From NCBI GenBank assembly GCA_027920525.1, contig CP115858.1, positions 1,302,001 through 1,366,000 of the forward strand: a DNA stretch of 64,000 nucleotides, read 5' to 3'. Below the pieces are notes generated by a model that had not been told where the DNA came from, ran no database searches, and worked only from the letters and a program-made list of their open reading frames with translations. Both the position numbers and the translations under genes were made by a program. The stretch comes from Chryseobacterium daecheongense (GTDB lineage Bacteria; Bacteroidota; Bacteroidia; Flavobacteriales; Weeksellaceae). This document shows, in pieces, positions 41,994 to 50,486 of this stretch. Within the stretch, counting starts at the first letter, position 1. Each line of letters begins with the position of its first letter.

Positions 41994-44900
41994 TTATTTG
42001 AAGTACTCAACTCCATTTTTAAAGATATTGTGATAGTTCGCTGTTGGAATATTTTTCATGAGACCTTCAGCAAATCGTTCTGGGTGTCCCATTCTTCCAT
42101 AGATCTTCCCACATGGGCTGGTAATTCCTTCGATTCCGAATAATGAGTTATTCGGGTTGAAAGGCATCCCGTGGGCAATGTTTCCATCAAGATCAATGTA
42201 CTGGGTAGCAATCTGTCCGTTCTCATATAATTTCCTGATTTCATCTTCTGAAGCCATGAAACGTCCTTCACCGTGGGAAATCGGAATGGTGAAAGTCTGT
42301 CCTTTCATTCCTTTTAACCAAGGGCTTTCGTCATTTACTACCTGCACTGTTACCATCTGGGAGATGTGTCTTCTGATGGCGTTGTGAGCTAATGTTGGAG
42401 AATTCTCATCCAGATCTTTGATTCTTCCGTAAGGTAAAAGTCCCGATTTCACTAGCGCCTGGAATCCGTTGCAGATTCCGATGATCATTCCGTCTCTGTC
42501 TAATAATTCGTGAACTGCATTTTTCATTTTCTCGTTTTTCAGAACGTTTACAATGAATTTTGCAGAACCATCCGGCTCATCACCCGCAGAGAAACCTCCT
42601 GAGAATGCAAGGATCTGAGATGTTCTGATCTCTTCCACCCATGCATCAATGCTTTCATCGAGTAACTGGTGATTGATATTGATTAAAGGTAAGCTGCTTA
42701 CTACAGCGCCTTCTTTCTGGAATGCATTCAGTGTGTCATATTCACAGTTGGTTCCCGGGAATACCGGAGCAAATACTTTCGGCTGTGCGATTCCGTGTTT
42801 TTTAATGATGATATTTCTTGGGTTGACCGAGTTATGTTTTGCATCAATTTCAACCGTGATCTTTTCTTTTTCTACAGTCGGGAAAAGATTTTCAAATGTA
42901 TTAGTATTGGCCGCTACAAGATCTGTAATGTCTGATTCAATACCGTTAATTTTTAAGGTTCCTGAGTCTTTTACTTCTCCGATCAACTGAAGGGAAGCTG
43001 CGCTTAATTCTTCTTTCGCCTCGATAACTAAGCTTCCGATATTTTTTGCTAATAATACATTTTCATCAGCATTGATCTCTGCTCCTAATCTGTTTCCGAA
43101 ACTCATTTTTGCCAAAGCTACGGCAAGACCACCTTCTTTTACTGTTTTTACAGAAACAATTTTCCCGGATTTGATATTTTCGAAAATGAATTCAAAAACT
43201 TCTTTTAAAGCATCATAGTTTGGAAGTCCGCTTTCCTGAGCAATGTGATTGAAGAAATACAATTTGTTTCCTGCTGTTTTCAATTCCGGAGAGATGATGT
43301 TTTCTTTATCTCCGTTGGCACATGCAAAAGAAATCAGGGTTGGTGGAACGTTAAGGTCCTGGTATGTTCCACTCATCGAATCTTTACCTCCGATTGCTGC
43401 CAGACCCAATTTGATCTGAGCATCATAAGCCCCTAAAAGAGAGGCTAGGGGCTTGCCCCATTTTTCAGGGTTTTGTCCCAATTTTTCGAAATATTCCTGG
43501 AAGCTCAGTCTGATATTTTTATAATCACCTCCCATGGCAATAATCTTTGCCACACTCTCCACGACAGCGTAAGATGCTCCTAACAGTGAGTTTTGTTTTG
43601 AGATCTCAGCATCGAATCCCCAGCTTGCGAGAGAAACGGTTTTGATATCTTTTGCTCCTAAAATAGGTAGTGTCTGCACACTTCCTTCCATCAGGGTTTG
43701 CTGGTATTTACCTCCCAAAGGCATAGCTACCGTAGTGGCTCCGATAGAAGAGTCGAACATTTCAAGTAGTCCTTTCTGGGAAGCTACGTTTTTATCTTTT
43801 AAGATGTTCAGGAAGTTTTCTGTTTTGAAAGCTTTTGTTTCTTGTTTTACTTCTTCCAGGTGAGTAATTTTCACTTCCTGAGATTTTGAACATCCGTTGG
43901 TATCTAAAAATGCTCTTGAAAGATCTACAATTTTGTCCCCTTTCCAGAACATCTGCATTCTTCCGGAATCTGTCACTTTTGCCACTTCTACAGCCACAAT
44001 GTTTTCAGCTTCACAGAATTTAATGAATTTTTCTTTATCCTGAGGATCTACCACCACAGCCATTCTTTCCTGAGATTCAGAAATAGCCAGTTCGGTTCCG
44101 TTTAATCCTTCATATTTTAATGGTAATACATCAAGGTTTACTTCTAAAGAGTCTGCGATCTCACCGATTGCCACAGAAACACCTCCTGCTCCGAAGTCGT
44201 TTGATTTTTTGATCAGCTTCGTTACTTCAGGGTTTCTGAATAATCTCTGAATTTTACGTTCTTCTACGGCATTTCCTTTCTGAACCTCTGAACTCATGGT
44301 GTGAATAGAGGTTTCGTCCTGTTCTTTTGAACTTCCGCTTGCTCCTCCTACTCCGTCACGACCTGTTGCTCCTCCTAAGATAATGATTGAATCACCATTA
44401 GCAGGTTTCTCACGTCTTACCCAGTCTACAGGAACAGCTCCTGTAACGAAACCTACCTCCATTCTTTTGGCCTTATACCCTTCATCATAGATTTCAGAAA
44501 CCATTGTCGTAGCAAGCCCGATCTGGTTACCATAAGATGAATATCCGTTGGCAGCCTGTTTCGTAATGGTTTTCTGAGGTAGTTTCCCCGGTAATGTTTT
44601 ATCAACCGGTTCTAAAACATCGGCAGCACCTGTTAATCTCATGGCCTGAAATACGAAAGATCTTCCGGATAACGGGTCTCTGATCGCTCCTCCTAAACAA
44701 GTAGATGCTCCTCCGAAAGGTTCAATTTCCGTCGGGTGGTTATGCGTTTCATTTTTGAATAATAAATACCAAGGTTCTTTTTTACCATCATATTCTGCTT
44801 CGATCTGAATGGTACATGCATTAATCTCATCAGAAATAACAAGGTTATCAAGATTCCCTGTTTTATGGAAATACTTTCCGCATACCGTTGCCAGATCCAT

Positions 44901-45689
44901 TAATGAAATCGGCTTCAGTTCACGCCCTAAGAATTTTCTTTTTTCAATATAATCATTGAAAATAGTTTCCAATGTATGTTTGAACTGACCTTCAAACTGA
45001 ATGTCTGACAATTCTGTTTCAAAAGTTGTATGACGACAGTGGTCACTCCAATAGGTATCTAATACTTTTAATTCTGTTTCCGTAGGATTTCTTTGTTCAG
45101 TTTTGAAATATTCCTGAATGAATTTCAGGTCGTCCAATCCTAGTGCAAAACCATGATTATTATAAAAGTTTTCAAGTTCAGCATCATTGAAATTGATGAA
45201 GTTTTCGTGGATGATTACTTTTGATGGTGTTTCATCAGCAGGAATATCCAGAATAGATAAATCTTTTTCCTGAGATTCCACTTTATTGATTAGAAGATCT
45301 TTGATCTTAGCCAAATCAGCTTCAGAAACTCCTTCAAATTCAATCAGTTTTCCACTTCTTACTTTTGATTTTTCATTTTCTGTCAGTAAGGCGATACACT
45401 GCTGTGCAGAATCTGCTCTCTGATCATACTGTCCCGGTAAAAATTCCATTCCGAAATGAATAGCTTTTGCAGGGTTCTCTGTATGCAAAATATCAGTAAC
45501 AGGGTCTACAAAAGTGTTATTGACCACTTTTTCAAATTCTCCGTCATTCAGGTTGAAAATATCATACACGTTGTATACTTTCACGCTTTGAACAGCCGGA
45601 ACAACCGCTTTTACCTCATCAAAAATTTTTGGACTTTCAACATCAAAAATTCCTCTTTTTTCTACGAAAATTCTTTTGTTATTAGACAT
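41994..45689 (-). CDS. purL: Phosphoribosylformylglycinamidine synthase, large type
   Basis: The 1231-residue large-form FGAM synthase, which performs the fourth step of purine synthesis with ATP and glutamine. The order is N-terminal FGAR-AT domain, linker, two AIRS-type ATP/FGAR domains (FKNETHNHPTEIEPFGGA and GKDSMSGTY are visible), and C-terminal glutaminase domain. The latter has PGTNCEYDTL, nucleophile Cys in IGICNGFQALVKSG and the His/Glu pair in SHGEGRF and MGHPERF. This is the PurL-PurQ fusion found in Gammaproteobacteria, eukaryotes and Bacteroidetes. The barstar gene downstream is probably on the same transcript. Confidence 0.97.
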   Translation of the reverse strand: MSNNKRIFVEKRGIFDVESPKIFDEVKAVVPAVQSVKVYNVYDIFNLNDGEFEKVVNNTFVDPVTDILHTENPAKAIHFGMEFLPGQYDQRADSAQQCIALLTENEKSKVRSGKLIEFEGVSEADLAKIKDLLINKVESQEKDLSILDIPADETPSKVIIHENFINFNDAELENFYNNHGFALGLDDLKFIQEYFKTEQRNPTETELKVLDTYWSDHCRHTTFETELSDIQFEGQFKHTLETIFNDYIEKRKFLGRELKPISLMDLATVCGKYFHKTGNLDNLVISDEINACTIQIEAEYDGKKEPWYLLFKNETHNHPTEIEPFGGASTCLGGAIRDPLSGRSFVFQAMRLTGAADVLEPVDKTLPGKLPQKTITKQAANGYSSYGNQIGLATTMVSEIYDEGYKAKRMEVGFVTGAVPVDWVRREKPANGDSIIILGGATGRDGVGGASGSSKEQDETSIHTMSSEVQKGNAVEERKIQRLFRNPEVTKLIKKSNDFGAGGVSVAIGEIADSLEVNLDVLPLKYEGLNGTELAISESQERMAVVVDPQDKEKFIKFCEAENIVAVEVAKVTDSGRMQMFWKGDKIVDLSRAFLDTNGCSKSQEVKITHLEEVKQETKAFKTENFLNILKDKNVASQKGLLEMFDSSIGATTVAMPLGGKYQQTLMEGSVQTLPILGAKDIKTVSLASWGFDAEISKQNSLLGASYAVVESVAKIIAMGGDYKNIRLSFQEYFEKLGQNPEKWGKPLASLLGAYDAQIKLGLAAIGGKDSMSGTYQDLNVPPTLISFACANGDKENIISPELKTAGNKLYFFNHIAQESGLPNYDALKEVFEFIFENIKSGKIVSVKTVKEGGLAVALAKMSFGNRLGAEINADENVLLAKNIGSLVIEAKEELSAASLQLIGEVKDSGTLKINGIESDITDLVAANTNTFENLFPTVEKEKITVEIDAKHNSVNPRNIIIKKHGIAQPKVFAPVFPGTNCEYDTLNAFQKEGAVVSSLPLININHQLLDESIDAWVEEIRTSQILAFSGGFSAGDEPDGSAKFIVNVLKNEKMKNAVHELLDRDGMIIGICNGFQALVKSGLLPYGRIKDLDENSPTLAHNAIRRHISQMVTVQVVNDESPWLKGMKGQTFTIPISHGEGRFMASEDEIRKLYENGQIATQYIDLDGNIAHGMPFNPNNSLFGIEGITSPCGKIYGRMGHPERFAEGLMKNIPTANYHNIFKNGVEYFK

Positions 45690-45742
45690 TAGATGTCAGA
45701 TTTTATTTAATATTAGATTTATTTTTTTTTACTTTTCTGAGT

Positions 45743-47173
45743 TCAGAGCGTTAACACTAAATTGTTATCTTCTGTTCCATCAATATTGGACGCACTTTTG
45801 GGAGTTATTATCCACCAATTATTATTGAGTACAAATTTAAAGGAATATGTCTTATCTTTTTCAAATTTAGACACCGGAATTTCCAATTCATAATGATTAT
45901 TTCCCTTTTTTGTCATTTGATAGTCCTTATTACTTGGATTCCAATCGTTGAATGAGCCAGCAACTGAAATGGTATTGATCAATCCAGAATCTGCTTTCTT
46001 TGGATGATCATAAGTAAAAACTACATTATTTCCCTTAATGGCATACCCGTAAATTTCTTTTTTATTTGCTGAGGGTGAAGTAAAATCCTCCATCATCTTT
46101 GAAACACAATCCCGAAGGATAAAACCTCCTCCGGGTACACTTACGTTTACAATCACACAGATTCCTATATTCAATTCAGGATATACAGTAAACCAAGTCT
46201 GCGTACCATAAGCTCCTCCGTGTTTAAATCCTACTTTTCCAAATTCACTCACATAGTAATCATCCCAAAGGTAGCCATGCCAGTTTTCTTTACTATCTTC
46301 GATATTCTTATGGGTTTCACGAACAACACTATCCGTTGAATACAATTCATCTTTCAGGAATTTCATCAAATCGCTAAGAGTTGATTTTGTTTTTGCTCCT
46401 GTAGAACCCCATAAATTAGATGCGAAATGCGGCATCAACAGATGGTTTTCTCCATATCCGTTAACTAAGGTTTCATTTTTATTCAAGGTGAACTTGGTAT
46501 GCTTCATCCCTAATTTTGAAAAAATATTCTGATTGTAAAGGGCCTCTACATCTGTTCCATAAACATTTTCCAACATAATACCTGCTAATTCAAGACTCAG
46601 GTTGCTGTAGTTATATTTTATTCCGGGAATGGTATCTAATTTTACCTTTTCCAAATCTTTATAGAACTGATCTTTTGTATATCCAGCCTCACGTTCCTTC
46701 ATTAGGAAAGGAGTTCTTTCGGTCATGTTAGCACGTAAATCATCTTCATTAGGCAACTCCCTTGGCAATGCTGTGGTATAGGAAAGAAGATTTTTCACCT
46801 TTATTGGAGTAGCATTATATTCCAGGTTGGGATAATCCTTCTTCAGATATTTCCGGATGTCATCATCAAGGTTTATTTTCCCTTCCAAGACCGCTTTTGC
46901 AAGCAATTGCCCCGTAAAAAGCTTTGTTATCGAAGCAATCTCAAAATACGTATTGTCATCCGCCTTATTTCCTTTTCCTTTGTCTATTTCTCCAAAATGG
47001 GTAGTGTATATTTTTCCATCCTTTACAATTCCAAGGGAAACAGAATAAGCTCCTGTTTTTTCCGCAATATTTTCAGCATTTGTATTCATTATTGAATAAA
47101 TTGTCTTCTCGCTTTGTGCATAGTTTTTTACAAATCCAAAAGCCAATATCAATAGTATTATATGTTTTCTCAT
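45743..47173 (-). CDS. Serine hydrolase with C-terminal AMPK/CBM48-like domain
   Basis: A 476-residue exported protein. After a signal peptide (residues 1-20) comes a class C beta-lactamase-type domain (about 25-365): Ser81-Ile-Thr-Lys84 (SxxK), a Tyr-Ser-Asn (YxN) near residue 189 and HGGAYG in place of KTG. This set fits D,D-peptidase/esterase homologues rather than a true lactamase. The last 95 residues look like a glycogen-binding E-set domain (ISVAGSFNDWNP, YSFKFVLNNNWWI). A serine hydrolase fused to such a domain is found in some Bacteroidetes, but a substrate is not known. It lies downstream of the WG-repeat gene with a 17-base gap. Confidence 0.82.
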   Translation of the reverse strand: MRKHIILLILAFGFVKNYAQSEKTIYSIMNTNAENIAEKTGAYSVSLGIVKDGKIYTTHFGEIDKGKGNKADDNTYFEIASITKLFTGQLLAKAVLEGKINLDDDIRKYLKKDYPNLEYNATPIKVKNLLSYTTALPRELPNEDDLRANMTERTPFLMKEREAGYTKDQFYKDLEKVKLDTIPGIKYNYSNLSLELAGIMLENVYGTDVEALYNQNIFSKLGMKHTKFTLNKNETLVNGYGENHLLMPHFASNLWGSTGAKTKSTLSDLMKFLKDELYSTDSVVRETHKNIEDSKENWHGYLWDDYYVSEFGKVGFKHGGAYGTQTWFTVYPELNIGICVIVNVSVPGGGFILRDCVSKMMEDFTSPSANKKEIYGYAIKGNNVVFTYDHPKKADSGLINTISVAGSFNDWNPSNKDYQMTKKGNNHYELEIPVSKFEKDKTYSFKFVLNNNWWIITPKSASNIDGTEDNNLVLTL

Positions 47174-47190
47174 CTGCTGAGTAAAGTCTG

Positions 47191-48153
47191 TTATTTGTTT
47201 ATGAATTTATTAGGATTATCAGGATGTTCTTCCTGATATTTCTGAGCTTTTCCGATTTCTCTCTTAAGCCACTTTTCAAAAGGAACTTTTTCATTATCAT
47301 AGTCCAGTGCAAAAATTTCCTGGCCCTCTGCTGAGACTAAAAATTTGAAATCAAATGTTAATCCCACATCTATTTTCCTGTAATCATATGTATTTACCTG
47401 ATAAAAAGGAAAGTTTTCTTTTGGTCTTTCAACGATTTCAAAAAAAAGTTTTTTTTCCTCTTTGGATAATTTATTATACCAGTTGACATAATAGATTTCC
47501 GAAAGTTTTGTATTTTGTTTTTCGAAAAATTGAAGAATACGTTTCTCCTTCTCATTATATTTGAATGGATTTGGATAAAATTTCCCATTAACTTCTACGG
47601 AATTCGTTTGTGCCGCAACAGGTTGGATCACTTCTCCTTTAAAATTCATCACTCCCCATGTTCCTCCTACCATTGCTTTGTGCTCATCATTGGTTTTTTC
47701 CCAATCACATCCATCACAATAGGCAGCATATCCGTAATTAAATGGTGAAACAAAATCGTGTTTGGCTTCAATTACCGTTGTACCGTTTCTGTCTACAAAA
47801 CCTACCTTCCCATTTTTAACAAACCGTCTTACTCCTTCAGAAAAATAGTCAGCGCCATTATCGTACAGGAAAGGTCTGTAAAGGAAATTCCCTTTTTTAT
47901 CATAGACATATCCCCAGGCGTTTTTTTCTTTTATCTCATCCTTTTTAGACCCGTCGAAATAAATGGTTTCTTCTTTTACAGGATCGCCGTCTTTTAGAAA
48001 TGAAAAGACTTTGAACTGCGCAGGAACAATAATTTTCCCGGTATGATCTTTTACCCCTACCAAAGAATCTTTTGATTTAAAGTAGGTTAAAACATCTTTT
48101 CCCTGTGAAAAGGAAAGAGTGGGTATCAAAAGGAAAAATAGTATTCTGTTCAT
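47191..48153 (-). CDS. Exported WG-repeat protein
   Basis: A 320-residue exported protein. The ATG at 48153 starts the signal peptide MNRILFFLLIPTLSFSQG. A longer frame enters the purB terminator and is rejected. WG (KWG-type) beta repeats follow: GVKDHTGKIIVP, WGYVYDKKGNFLYRPF, VGFVDRNGTTVIEAKH and WGVMNFKGEVIQP, covering about residues 25-185. The C-terminal 130 residues are helical and charged, with KEEKKLFFEIVERPKE. WG repeats are common surface or periplasmic modules of Bacteroidetes with unclear function. The serine hydrolase gene follows closely and is probably in the same operon. Confidence 0.82.
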   Translation of the reverse strand: MNRILFFLLIPTLSFSQGKDVLTYFKSKDSLVGVKDHTGKIIVPAQFKVFSFLKDGDPVKEETIYFDGSKKDEIKEKNAWGYVYDKKGNFLYRPFLYDNGADYFSEGVRRFVKNGKVGFVDRNGTTVIEAKHDFVSPFNYGYAAYCDGCDWEKTNDEHKAMVGGTWGVMNFKGEVIQPVAAQTNSVEVNGKFYPNPFKYNEKEKRILQFFEKQNTKLSEIYYVNWYNKLSKEEKKLFFEIVERPKENFPFYQVNTYDYRKIDVGLTFDFKFLVSAEGQEIFALDYDNEKVPFEKWLKREIGKAQKYQEEHPDNPNKFINK

Positions 48154-48167
48154 ACCTGCAATGAAAT

Positions 48168-48193
48168 AAAAAATGCAGCCGAAAAGACTGCAT
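48168..48193 (-). terminator. Short hairpin downstream of purB
   Basis: ATGCAG (48173-48178) pairs with CTGCAT (48188-48193), with an A run read as U on the minus strand. It is short, so read-through into the WG-repeat gene is possible. Confidence 0.6.
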
Positions 48194-48199
48194 ATGGTA

Positions 48200-49627
48200 T
48201 TATACTTTAAGATCAGCCTCCAGTCCAATCATGTCTTTGTTTTGCTCCAGTATCGGCTGAACTTCATTTTTAATGAATTCCTCCGTTTGGATAGGTGCAA
48301 AGCCAATGAAATTTTTAGGATCCAGAACTTCTTTTAATTTTGATTTATCGAGCTTTAAAGAATCATCATTCAGAATTCTTTCAATCAGATCGTTTTCTTT
48401 TCCTTCTTCTTTCACTTTTTTAGAAGCTTCCATAGAGTGAACCCTGATGACCTCGTGGATTTCCTGACGGTCCCCTCCTGCTTTTACTTCTTCCATGATA
48501 ATATATTCTGTTGCCATGAAAGGAAGTTCTTCCATTATGTGCTTATTGATTCTGTTCGGATAAACTACAATTCCGTTCATAATGTTATTCCAGATCAACA
48601 AGATTGCATCCACAGCTAAAAACGCCTGAGGAATTGTTAATCTCTTGTTGGCTGAGTCATCCAATGTTCTTTCAAACCATTGTGTAGAAGCTACCATGGC
48701 AGAACTTGTCGTCAGAGACATTACATATTTTGCCAATGCCCCGATTCTTTCGCTTCTCATCGGATTACGTTTGTAAGCCATAGCTGATGAACCGATCTGG
48801 TTTTTCTCGAATGGCTCTTCAATTTCCTTAAGGTTCTGAAGTAAACGTAAATCGTTTGTGAATTTATGTGCAGATTGTGCAATATTTCCTAATAAAGCCA
48901 CCACTTTCGCATCAATTTTTCTATCGTAAGTCTGTCCGGAAACTCCGAAAACCTTATCGAAACCAAATCTTTTTGAAAGTTCTTTATCTAAATGTTTTAC
49001 TTTAGAATAATCTCCGTTGAAAAGTTCAAGGAAACTTGCAGCAGTTCCTGTAGTTCCTTTTACTCCTCTAAAACGAAGTGTTTCAAGGAAGAAATCTAAT
49101 TCTTCAATATCAAGAACCAAACTCTGCAACCAAAGAGTAGCTCTTTTTCCAACTGTTGTTAACTGAGCCGGCTGGAAGTGAGTGAACCCTAAAGTCGGAA
49201 GGTCTTTGTACTGAATTGCAAAATCTGCCAGGTTTTTCATTACGTTAACCAACTTTTTCTTTAAGATTAAAAGTCCGTCACGAATCTGAATTAAGTCTGT
49301 ATTGTCTCCTACAAAAGCTGAAGTTGCTCCCAGGTGAATAATTCCTTTTGCTGAAGGTGCTACATCACCATATGCGTGAACGTGAGCCATTACATCATGA
49401 CGGAATTTTTTTTCGTACTCTGCTGCTTTGTCATAATCGATGTTTTCAGCATTAGCTTTTAAGTCAGCGATCTGCTCGTCTGTAATTTCAAGTCCAAGGT
49501 CTTTTTCGATTTCAGCAAGAGCTATCCAAAGCTTTCTCCAATTCTGGAATTTGTTATTATGCGAGAAGTTAAATAACATTTCTTCACTGGAGTAGCGTTC
49601 TTCCAATGGATTTTTGTAGGAATTCAT
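48200..49627 (-). CDS. purB: Adenylosuccinate lyase
   Basis: A 475-residue cytosolic enzyme of the fumarase/aspartase superfamily that cleaves SAICAR to AICAR and adenylosuccinate to AMP. The helical core shows GATSAFVGDNTDLIQ, TLGFTHFQPAQLTTVGKRA with a catalytic His, and the signature loop GSSAMAYKRNPMRSE (about residues 280-294), where the Pro of the usual SSxMPxKxNP is replaced by Ala. Length is that of the eukaryote-like/Bacteroidetes form. purL is 2.5 kb downstream on the same strand, but three other features lie between, so a purine operon is not likely. Confidence 0.95.
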   Translation of the reverse strand: MNSYKNPLEERYSSEEMLFNFSHNNKFQNWRKLWIALAEIEKDLGLEITDEQIADLKANAENIDYDKAAEYEKKFRHDVMAHVHAYGDVAPSAKGIIHLGATSAFVGDNTDLIQIRDGLLILKKKLVNVMKNLADFAIQYKDLPTLGFTHFQPAQLTTVGKRATLWLQSLVLDIEELDFFLETLRFRGVKGTTGTAASFLELFNGDYSKVKHLDKELSKRFGFDKVFGVSGQTYDRKIDAKVVALLGNIAQSAHKFTNDLRLLQNLKEIEEPFEKNQIGSSAMAYKRNPMRSERIGALAKYVMSLTTSSAMVASTQWFERTLDDSANKRLTIPQAFLAVDAILLIWNNIMNGIVVYPNRINKHIMEELPFMATEYIIMEEVKAGGDRQEIHEVIRVHSMEASKKVKEEGKENDLIERILNDDSLKLDKSKLKEVLDPKNFIGFAPIQTEEFIKNEVQPILEQNKDMIGLEADLKV

Positions 49628-49930
49628 TCTTTCTTATTACTTTTAGATGCACAAAAATACGGATTTTCAGTGAGAGAGAAAAATTGTTACGGAGGTTTTA
49701 GATTTTGATTAAAAACTATGGGTAATTTTAAAGAACACTAATTATTTTTATTGATTATTTTCAAAAATAAATCAGAGTGATCATTGAAAATTTCAAGACA
49801 ATGCTAGCCCCGATTGCAGAGGAAATCCTTTTTTGAAAAAAAAAGATTGAAACGAAAAGCGGGAAAAAGCTCCAAATAAAAACCAATACGTAACTTTTTT
49901 CCATAATGGTAAACATTTCTGGCATCAAAA
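49628..49930. other. Intergenic region upstream of purB
   Basis: No gene is supported. It holds the leader of purB on the minus strand and, at its left end, A+T-rich sequence without a clear TAnnTTTG. An overlapping 75-codon minus frame (49804-50031) enters the terminator and the next gene and is not credible. Confidence 0.4.
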
Positions 49931-49933
49931 TAA

Positions 49934-49957
49934 AAGGCCACTCTTTCGAATGGCCTT
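49934..49957 (-). terminator. Terminator of the 137-residue exported protein gene
   Basis: AAGGCCA (49934-49940) pairs with TGGCCTT (49951-49957), and an A-rich stretch upstream reads as U on the minus strand. Confidence 0.65.
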
Positions 49958-49963
49958 CCTGAT

Positions 49964-50377
49964 TTATTGGTAAATAACAACATCATCTTTCTTGATCTGA
50001 TAACCTTTTTTCTTATAAGGAACCAGGACATAGCTTTCTTTTATATGTTTTCCACTTTTCCAGATGTTTCCTTTCCCTTCTCTCTCCAGAATAATACTTT
50101 TGGCATTCCCATCCGGAATAAAAATTTCCGCCTGTTTCATATTTTTGCTAAAAATAACGGCGGTCATTGTGGTATAGCTTTTATCCGAGCCGACTTCTTT
50201 TAATTTGATTTTTTGTTCGAAAACCCGTACACAATCATTTTTAATCTGTGAGTAAGTGTAACCCGCAGAGCCTTTACAGCCATGGACATCTCTATCCCCT
50301 CCTAAAACCGGAGCTTTTTGTTGTGCAAAAGTGAAAGAACCCAGGAACATCGCGCTAAGTAAAATTGTTTTTTTCAT
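49964..50377 (-). CDS. Exported protein of unknown function
   Basis: A 137-residue exported protein with signal peptide MKKTILLSAMFLGSFTFAQQ. The mature protein begins with GGDRDVHGCKGSAGYTYSQ, followed by KNDCVRVFE, so two cysteines probably form a disulfide. I recall the pattern of a Gly-Cys-x-x-Ser-Ala-Gly-Tyr-Thr segment followed by C-(V/I)-R from other short Bacteroidetes exported proteins, without known function. A beta-rich C-terminal part ends in KKDDVVIYQ. It is monocistronic, between the GH3 gene and purB, with a terminator downstream. It is not obviously part of the PUL. Confidence 0.65.
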   Translation of the reverse strand: MKKTILLSAMFLGSFTFAQQKAPVLGGDRDVHGCKGSAGYTYSQIKNDCVRVFEQKIKLKEVGSDKSYTTMTAVIFSKNMKQAEIFIPDGNAKSIILEREGKGNIWKSGKHIKESYVLVPYKKKGYQIKKDDVVIYQ

Positions 50378-50453
50378 ATTTAATTTTTTAATGTTTTCAG
50401 ATTGGTAAAAAGTATGCCAAAAATAGGGTATTAGTTAATTTAATTCTAAGATA

Positions 50454-50482
50454 CAAAAAAAGCCATTCAAAATGAATGGCTT
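50454..50482 (-). terminator. Terminator at the end of the PUL operon
   Basis: AAGCCATTCA (50460-50469) pairs perfectly with TGAATGGCTT (50473-50482), 3-base loop. The A run at 50454-50461 reads as U on the minus strand. It closes the susC-to-GH3 operon. Confidence 0.85.
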
Positions 50483-50486
50483 AAAA

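Noticed and set aside
49804..50031. 75-codon minus-strand frame
   Set aside because: It crosses the terminator at 49934-49957 and overlaps the 137-residue exported protein gene.
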